Below, piece by piece: positions 59,579-64,000 of a DNA stretch of 64,000 nt. Below the pieces are notes generated by a model that was given only the letters and a program-made list of their open reading frames with translations, had not been told where the DNA came from and did not search any database. Numbering within the stretch: position 1 is the first letter of the stretch; each line of letters starts with the position of its first letter. The translations under genes and the position numbers were made by a program. The stretch is taken from NCBI RefSeq assembly GCF_031082405.1, contig NZ_JAVHJU010000006.1, forward strand, positions 1 to 64,000. Reading direction: 5' to 3'. Origin of the DNA: Amycolatopsis sp. A133 (GTDB taxonomy: Bacteria > Actinomycetota > Actinomycetes > Mycobacteriales > Pseudonocardiaceae).

Positions 59579-60238
59579 TTATACCGCGCCGAATCCGTGT
59601 TCGGCACGCCAGTCGTCCAAAGTCTTGACGAGCGCCGCGAGCTCACCGCGCAGCTCTTCGGTGCCCTGGTCGAGCCCGGTTTTCCCGGGTCCGACCTTCG
59701 GCGAAAACGGCTCGCCCACGAGGATGTCCACCCGCGGCCGGAACCGTCGTTTGCCGTCGGCCGGCTTGAGCGTGCCCCGCGTCGCGACCGGGAGCACGGT
59801 CGCGCCGGAGGCCCGGACCAGCCAGGCCGCGCCGCGTTCGGCCGCGCCGACGTCCCCGGTACCGCGGGTGCCTTCGGGGAAGATCCCGACGACGCCGCCG
59901 TCCTTGAGCACGCCGACCGCGGTCAGCAGCGGTTTGCGGTCGATCTCGCCGCGCTTGAGCGGGATCTGCCCGATCGCCAGCATGAACTTGCCGACGATCC
60001 CGCCGAACATCTCGGCCTTGACCAGGAACGCCGAACGCCGCGGAAGCATTCCGAAGATCAGCTGCGGCTCGATCATGGAGCTGTGGTTGGCGATCACCAG
60101 CACCGGCCCGGTGGCGGGCATGCGCTCGCGGCCGTGCACCCGGATGCGGAAGGCCGAGCGCAGATAGTACCGGGCGAAGACCCGCCCGGCGTCGTGGAGC
60201 CTGCCGACGGATCCCTCGGGGAGTCCGTCAGCTTTCAT
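59579..60238 (-). CDS. 1-acyl-sn-glycerol-3-phosphate acyltransferase-like protein (PlsC)
   Basis: 219-aa acyltransferase. Motif I reads NHSSMIE (51-57), that is HX4E in place of the usual HX4D; motif III is IFPEGTRG, with supporting KAEMFG and IPLKRGE. It should acylate lysophosphatidic acid at the membrane. ATG at 60238 overlaps the cmk stop (ATGA), so translation is coupled. Conserved position between cmk and der in actinobacteria. Confidence 0.92.
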   Translation of the reverse strand: MKADGLPEGSVGRLHDAGRVFARYYLRSAFRIRVHGRERMPATGPVLVIANHSSMIEPQLIFGMLPRRSAFLVKAEMFGGIVGKFMLAIGQIPLKRGEIDRKPLLTAVGVLKDGGVVGIFPEGTRGTGDVGAAERGAAWLVRASGATVLPVATRGTLKPADGKRRFRPRVDILVGEPFSPKVGPGKTGLDQGTEELRGELAALVKTLDDWRAEHGFGAV

Positions 60239-60960
60239 CGAGCTACCTCGGCGTTGCACCCCGCCAGCAGTCCGCGGTGGCTGGCGAGCTCGCTGAGGGC
60301 GACGATCACCTGGTCGATCGACAGCTCAGAGGTGTCGACGTGCACGGCGTCGTCGGCCGCGCGCAGCGGCGAGGCGGCCCGGGTCGAGTCGAGTCGATCG
60401 CGACGTTCGACCGAAGCCAGGGCGTCGGCGACCGACGACTGCCGCCCGGCCGCGGTGTCCTGGGTGCTGCGGCGCGACGCGCGGACGTCGGCCGACGCGG
60501 TCAGGAAGACCTTGAGCGGCGAGTCCGGCACGACGACGGTGCCGATGTCCCGGCCCTCGACGACGATCCCGCCGCGGTGTTCCACGACGTCCTCGATGAT
60601 CTGCCGCTGCCGCGCGACCAGCAGCTCGCGCACGTGCGGCACGGCCGAGACGGGCGAAACGGCCTTGGTGACCTCGGGCCCGCGGATGTCGGCGGCGACG
60701 TCCTCGCCGGCCAGGCGGATCTCGGGCCGCTCGGGGCTGGTGCCGATGCCGAACTCGGCGCGGTCGGCGACCGCGGCGACGGCGCTCGCATCGGCCGGAT
60801 CGACACCCGCGCGCAGCACGGCGAGGGTGACCATCCGGTACATCGCCCCGGTGTCGAGGTAGCCGGCCCCGAGCCGCTGGGCGAGCTTGCGGGCGACGGT
60901 GGTCTTCCCGGTCCCCGACGGGCCGTCCAGCGCGACCACACCACGTAGGGCTCCCGTCAC
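60235..60960 (-). CDS. cmk: Cytidylate kinase
   Basis: 241-aa CMP/dCMP kinase: P-loop GPSGTGKT (13-20), LDTGAMYR, the CMP-specific insert domain and VVEGRDIGTVV, with SVERRDRLDSTRAASPL near the C-terminus. GTG at 60960 is chosen because GAGGAG lies 7 bases before it and homologues begin TGALRGVVALDGPSG; ATG at 61005 would add an atypical acidic leader. First gene of cmk-plsC-der. The usual upstream partners scpA, scpB and rluB are not in this window; a tetR gene is there instead. Confidence 0.95.
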   Translation of the reverse strand: MTGALRGVVALDGPSGTGKTTVARKLAQRLGAGYLDTGAMYRMVTLAVLRAGVDPADASAVAAVADRAEFGIGTSPERPEIRLAGEDVAADIRGPEVTKAVSPVSAVPHVRELLVARQRQIIEDVVEHRGGIVVEGRDIGTVVVPDSPLKVFLTASADVRASRRSTQDTAAGRQSSVADALASVERRDRLDSTRAASPLRAADDAVHVDTSELSIDQVIVALSELASHRGLLAGCNAEVAR

Positions 60961-61046
60961 CGGCACTCTCCTCGCGTTCTCGTCTCGGTCGGCTTCGTCC
61001 CCCATTCTGCCGGTCGGGGTGCGGACGAGATCAGTCGCCCCAAGCC

Positions 61047-61105
61047 TCACTTTCACGTGAAAGTGATCCGGAGCGCGCACTCCAGATCACTTTCACGTGA
61101 AAGTG
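61047..61105. repeat. Two TTTCACGTGAAA palindromes, one overlapping the tetR stop
   Basis: TCACTTTCACGTGAAAGTGA (61047-61066) is a perfect 20-bp palindrome; CACTTTCACGTGAAAGTG (61088-61105) is a second, and contains the tetR stop codon at 61093-61095. Same family as 8361-8418. They lie between tetR and cmk. Confidence 0.88.
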
Positions 61106-61656
61106 CCGAAGCGGGCGACCACCAGGGCGAGGCGCTCGTCACGGTGGCCGGGGGACAGCCGGCGGCCCCGATCCAGGGTGACCAGGCCGTGCAGGGTGCT
61201 CCAGAACACCTCGGTCAAGGCGCCCGCGTCCTGCTCCCGCGCCGCCGGCTCGACGACCGCGAGGAGCTGCGCGAAGCACGCCTTCATCACCTCCGGGGTG
61301 TCGTCCTCGGCGAACCGCAGTTCCGAGGCGAGCGTGAACATCGCGTCGTAGAGGCCCGGTTTCGCCTCGGCGAAGGCCAGATAGGCCGCCGCCACCCCGC
61401 CGAGGCCGCCGGGGCGGGCCGCCACCAGCGTCGCGGCGAGTTCGGCGAAGCCCTCCAGCGCGGCCGCCGCCATGATTGCGTCCTTGCCGCCCGGGAAGTG
61501 GCTGTAGAGCACCGGCTGGCTGTACTCGATCAGCGCCGCCAGCCGGCGGGTGGTGACCGCGTCCCAGCCCTCCGCCTCGGCCAGTTCCCGGGCCGCGGTG
61601 ACGATCCGCTGTCCGCGCTCGGTCCGGTCGCGCACGCGCCGTTGCCGCTGGGTCAT
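61093..61656 (-). CDS. TetR-family regulator with TetR_C_33 (WHG)-like domain
   Basis: 187-aa repressor: TetR HTH (about 15-62: IVTAARELAEAEGWDAVTTRRLAALIEYSQPVLYSHFPGGKDAI, in parts WDAVTTRRLAALIEYS and QPVLYSHFPGGKDAI) and a compact ligand domain containing FWSTLHGLVTLDRG (WHG-type). ATG at 61656. The gene is divergent from a DUF4267 membrane protein across 91 bp that contain at least four matching 13-bp palindromes, so it very probably controls both genes. Confidence 0.92.
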   Translation of the reverse strand: MTQRQRRVRDRTERGQRIVTAARELAEAEGWDAVTTRRLAALIEYSQPVLYSHFPGGKDAIMAAAALEGFAELAATLVAARPGGLGGVAAAYLAFAEAKPGLYDAMFTLASELRFAEDDTPEVMKACFAQLLAVVEPAAREQDAGALTEVFWSTLHGLVTLDRGRRLSPGHRDERLALVVARFGTFT

Positions 61657-61666
61657 GGGTCACATG

Positions 61667-61729
61667 CTAGCACTGCTAGACAATCTAGCGTTGCTAGGTT
61701 AGCGTTGCTAGCAATCCTAGCGATGCTAG
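61667..61729. promoter_or_regulatory. Ladder of four TetR operators
   Basis: Consensus YTAGCRNTGCTAG occurs at 61667-61679, 61685-61697, 61699-61711 and 61717-61729, with a fifth weaker overlapping site (CTAGCAATCCTAG, 61708-61720). Start spacings are 18, 14 and 18 bp. The sites fill the spacer between tetR and the DUF4267 gene; binding by the adjacent TetR is inferred. Confidence 0.8.
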
Positions 61730-61747
61730 AAAACTGGAGGGAACACC

Positions 61748-62116
61748 ATGCTCGTCACCGGCTACGTCCTCGTCGCGATCGTCTCGCTCGGGATCATCTA
61801 CGTCGGCCTCAACTACCTGTTCGCGCCGAGGAAGATCGCCGCGGGCTTCGGCTTCACCGAAGTTCCCGAGAACGCCGACACCTTCTTGAACGTCAAAGGC
61901 GGCCGCGACATCGGGGCCGGCCTGGTCCCGCTGGCCCTGCTGATCTACGGCGACCCGCACGCGCTGGGCTGGGTCATCCTCACCGCGGCCGTCTGGCCCT
62001 TCTTCGACATGCTGATCGTCCTGCGCCACCGGGGAAAGAAGGCCGTTGCCTTCGGAGTCCACGGCCTGACCGCCCTCGTGATGGTCGTCGCGGGCCTGCT
62101 CCTGCTGCTCGGCTGA
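61748..62116 (+). CDS. DUF4267-family membrane protein
   Basis: 122-aa integral membrane protein with four hydrophobic helices (starts LVTGYVLVAIVSLGIIYVGL; later FGFTEVPENADTFLNVKGGRD, quoted as PENADTFLNVKGGRD, the conserved loop of DUF4267). ATG at 61748 has GGAGGGAAC upstream. The TetR gene and operator ladder lie immediately upstream. Function unknown; inducible expression is expected. Confidence 0.85.
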   Translation: MLVTGYVLVAIVSLGIIYVGLNYLFAPRKIAAGFGFTEVPENADTFLNVKGGRDIGAGLVPLALLIYGDPHALGWVILTAAVWPFFDMLIVLRHRGKKAVAFGVHGLTALVMVVAGLLLLLG

Positions 62117-62152
62117 ACGCCGCGAATCGGACAGCTGGGTTACGATGGACTG

Positions 62153-62635
62153 GTGAACGTCGAAGTAACCCCCCTGCCCGGCATCGGGGTCCGCAAGGAC
62201 TTCGCCACCCGTACCGGTCGCCGCATCGGCGTCGTCACCCAGCGGGACGGCCACATCGAGCTGATCGTGTCCAAATCGGACGATCCCGATGCCTGCGCCG
62301 CCTCGATCCCGCTCACCGCGGACGAGGCCGGCGCGCTGGCCAACCTGCTCGGCGCACCGCAGCTGGTCGCGCAGCTCACCGAAGAGCACCGGGACCTGCC
62401 CGGGATCAGCACGCGGCAGCTGCCGATCAAGCCGTCCGGCCCCTTCGACGGCCGGACGCTCGGCGACACCGCGATGCGCACCCGCACCGGCGTCTCGGTG
62501 GTCGCGGTGGCGCGGGCCGGCCAGGTGCACCCGTCGCCGGTGCCGGACTTCACGCTCACCGGGGGCGACCTGCTCGTCGCGGTCGGCACGGGCGAGGGCC
62601 TCGAGGCCGCCGCCAAGATCCTCAAGTACGGCTGA
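62153..62635 (+). CDS. TrkA-C-domain regulatory subunit of a K+/H+ antiporter (KhtT-like)
   Basis: 160-aa cytosolic protein: N-terminal domain with LPGIGVRKDFATRTGRRIGVV and a C-terminal RCK_C/TrkA-C domain (about 75-160: GPFDGRTLGDTAMRTRTGVSVVAV, TLTGGDLLVAVGTGEGLEA). GTG at 62153 begins the family-typical NVEVTPLPGIG. It ends 7 bp before the antiporter gene. It likely gates the antiporter in response to c-di-AMP, pH or nucleotide, as for KhtST; the ligand here is not known. Confidence 0.9.
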   Translation: MNVEVTPLPGIGVRKDFATRTGRRIGVVTQRDGHIELIVSKSDDPDACAASIPLTADEAGALANLLGAPQLVAQLTEEHRDLPGISTRQLPIKPSGPFDGRTLGDTAMRTRTGVSVVAVARAGQVHPSPVPDFTLTGGDLLVAVGTGEGLEAAAKILKYG

Positions 62636-62642
62636 GCGGCCG

Positions 62643-63836
62643 ATGGACCACACCGCGCTGTCCCTGATCGAACTGGGGGCGGTCTTCTTCGTGCTGGGCG
62701 CACTCGGGCGCTTGGCCGGCAAGATCGGCCTCTCCCCCATCCCGCTCTACCTGCTCGGCGGCCTCTGCTTCGGCTCCGGCGGCCTGATCCCGCTGACCGA
62801 CATCGGCGGCTTCACGCACCTGGCCAGCGAAATCGGCGTCGTGCTCCTGCTCCTGCTGCTCGGCCTCGAGTACTCCGCGGCCGAGCTGTTCACCGGGCTG
62901 CGCCGGTCCTGGACGGCGGGCCTGCTCGACATCGTCCTCAACGCCGTTCCCGGCGCGGCCGTCGCGCTGCTGCTGGGCTGGGGCCCGGTCGGGGCCATGG
63001 TGATGGCGGGCGTCACGTACATCTCGTCGTCCGGGATCGTCGCGAAGGTGCTCGGCGACCTCGGCCGCCTCGGCAACCGCGAGACGCCGGTGGTGCTGTC
63101 GATCCTCGTGTTCGAGGACCTGGTGATGGCGCTCTACCTGCCGATCCTCACCGCGGTGCTGGGCGGGGTCTCGCTGCTGGGCGGCATGGAGGCCGTCGGG
63201 ATCTCGCTGCTGGTGATCACCGTGGTGCTCGTGATCGCGCTGAAGTTCGGCCGGTACGTCTCGGCCGCGGTGGACAGCCCCGACCGCGAGGTGTTCCTGC
63301 TCAAGGTGCTCGGCGCGGCGCTGCTGGTGGCCGGGCTGGCGTCGGCGATGCAGGTGTCGGCCGCGGTCGGCGCGTTCCTGCTGGGCATCGCGATCTCGGG
63401 GTCGACGGCGGAGAACGCGACGCACCTGCTCGAACCCCTGCGGGACCTGTTCGCCGCGGTGTTCTTCGTGGTCTTCGGGCTCAACACGAACCCGGCGTCG
63501 ATCCCGCCGGTGCTCGGCTGGGCCGTGGTGCTGGCCGTGATCACGACGCTGACGAAGGTCGGCACCGGCTGGTGGGCGGCCCGCCGGCAGGGCATCGGGA
63601 AGATGGGCCGGGCTCGCGCCGGCGCGGCGCTGGTCGCGAGGGGCGAGTTCTCGATCGTCATCGCCGGGCTGGCGGTGACGGCGGGCGCGGTCTCCGGTGA
63701 ACTGGCGGCACTGGCGACGGCGTACGTCCTGCTGATGGCCATCCTCGGCCCGACGGCGGCACGCGTCGTCGAGCCGGTCGTCCGCGCCCTGCAACGCAAG
63801 TCGGCGCCGAAGACAGCCCCGGTCGAGGCGAGCTAG
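62643..63836 (+). CDS. CPA2-family cation:proton antiporter (KhtU/KefB-like)
   Basis: 397-aa membrane antiporter with about 12-13 helices: LGALGRLAGKIGLSPIPLYLLGG, GVVLLLLLLGLEYSAAELF, SSSGIVAKVLGDLGRLGNRETPVVLSILVFEDL (quoted as SSSGIVAKVL and VLSILVFEDL) and GEFSIVIAGLAV. No cytosolic RCK domain is attached; that role falls to the preceding gene. Probably exports K+ in exchange for H+. Its TAG shares CTAG with the stop of the convergent gene on the right. Confidence 0.92.
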   Translation: MDHTALSLIELGAVFFVLGALGRLAGKIGLSPIPLYLLGGLCFGSGGLIPLTDIGGFTHLASEIGVVLLLLLLGLEYSAAELFTGLRRSWTAGLLDIVLNAVPGAAVALLLGWGPVGAMVMAGVTYISSSGIVAKVLGDLGRLGNRETPVVLSILVFEDLVMALYLPILTAVLGGVSLLGGMEAVGISLLVITVVLVIALKFGRYVSAAVDSPDREVFLLKVLGAALLVAGLASAMQVSAAVGAFLLGIAISGSTAENATHLLEPLRDLFAAVFFVVFGLNTNPASIPPVLGWAVVLAVITTLTKVGTGWWAARRQGIGKMGRARAGAALVARGEFSIVIAGLAVTAGAVSGELAALATAYVLLMAILGPTAARVVEPVVRALQRKSAPKTAPVEAS

Positions 63837-64000
63837 CCCAGGTCCGCCCGGCCCGCCGACGGCACGTGCTCGCCGCCGGCCGGGGCCGGGTGGGTTGTGG
63901 CCGCGGGCAGCACACCCGCCAGCGGGACCGAGGCCGACGTCCGCGCCAGGTCCAGCGTCACCCGGCCCGGCTGCGCCGGTCCGCGGATGAAGCTGCCGTC
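63833..64000 (-). CDS. C-terminal end of a gene running off the window (unknown)
   Basis: An open frame of 55 codons enters from the right edge: DGSFIRGPAQPGRVTLDLAR, then a variable Ala/Pro-rich tail to TAG at 63833-63835. The stop overlaps that of the antiporter in CTAG. Too little is present to name a family; the FIRGPAQPGRVTLDLART stretch suggests a beta-rich C-terminus. Confidence 0.5.
   Translation of the reverse strand, partial: DGSFIRGPAQPGRVTLDLARTSASVPLAGVLPAATTHPAPAGGEHVPSAGRADLG

Noticed and set aside
1-64000. tRNA, rRNA, riboswitch, IS or prophage features
   Set aside because: No tRNA clover-leaf, rRNA signature, transposase, integrase or phage structural motif was recognised by eye. 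A covariance-model scan would be decisive for small RNAs.

Overview
The window is very high-GC DNA with frequent GTG/TTG starts, short intergenic spaces and actinobacterial gene families (Scr1-type XRE + DUF397 pair, type-B L36, Clp_N/HTH pair, Pls-type poly-amino-acid synthetase, MoxR/SWIM operon). It fits the chromosome of a Pseudonocardiaceae member, most likely Amycolatopsis. I see no rRNA, tRNA, insertion sequence, prophage or CRISPR. The assignment is by gene content only.

Region 1 (126-10854): uronate/polysaccharide catabolism. A divergent iclR-udh operon faces a sodium:solute symporter, KdgD, glucarate dehydratase, an unrecognised 376-aa protein and an NADP aldehyde dehydrogenase. Together these are the full oxidative route from glucuronate or galacturonate to 2-oxoglutarate. 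A secreted PL8 polysaccharide lyase follows. Region 2 (10930-12421): HxlR and VOC genes, a 21-bp-phased repeat array and a zinc-independent L36. Region 3 (12495-20055): a leftward translationally coupled operon of SWIM, a small Pro-rich repeat ORF, DUF5691, MoxR ATPase, DUF5682 and vWA. Region 4 (20163-26527): PadR/GyrI-like pair, SRPBCC-acyl-CoA ligase fusion, WYL/VOC pair and Scr1/DUF397.

Region 5 (26577-35867): 3-hydroxybutyrate dehydrogenase, an MHS transporter and a GAF-PucR regulator. Then comes a compact RiPP locus, with a precursor carrying three PVRxSVC-like repeats followed directly by a fused RRE/E1-like/YcaO cyclodehydratase. A divergent secreted PHB-depolymerase-like esterase and a second secreted esterase close the region; these and the dehydrogenase could form a polyhydroxybutyrate-use set around the RiPP. 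Region 6 (35883-47517): GH6 cellulase, Clp_N/HTH pair with a clear leaderless promoter and two operators, polysaccharide deacetylase, a two-component pair, an APH-like kinase, an unusual five-repeat protein, a PPOX/VanB oxidoreductase pair, a membrane protein, a monooxygenase remnant and a cyclophilin. Region 7 (47622-57796): tandem Tat-exported GH95-like hydrolases, an M1 peptidase and a 1318-aa Pls-type synthetase. Region 8 (58101-64000): der, plsC-like and cmk, a TetR/DUF4267 pair with a dense operator ladder, and a K+/H+ antiporter with its TrkA-C subunit. A partial gene runs off the right edge.

A notable non-coding theme is a set of intergenic palindrome families at gene ends: (a) ATCACGNGTGAT boxes at 21-bp spacing in three loci, (b) CACTTTC...GAAAGTG and TTTCACGTGAAA dyads, and (c) a 29-bp perfect hairpin containing CCCCAATGTGGCGTTCGG. 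They probably act as terminators or protein-binding sites. Two convergent gene pairs share overlapping stop codons in a single CTAG.
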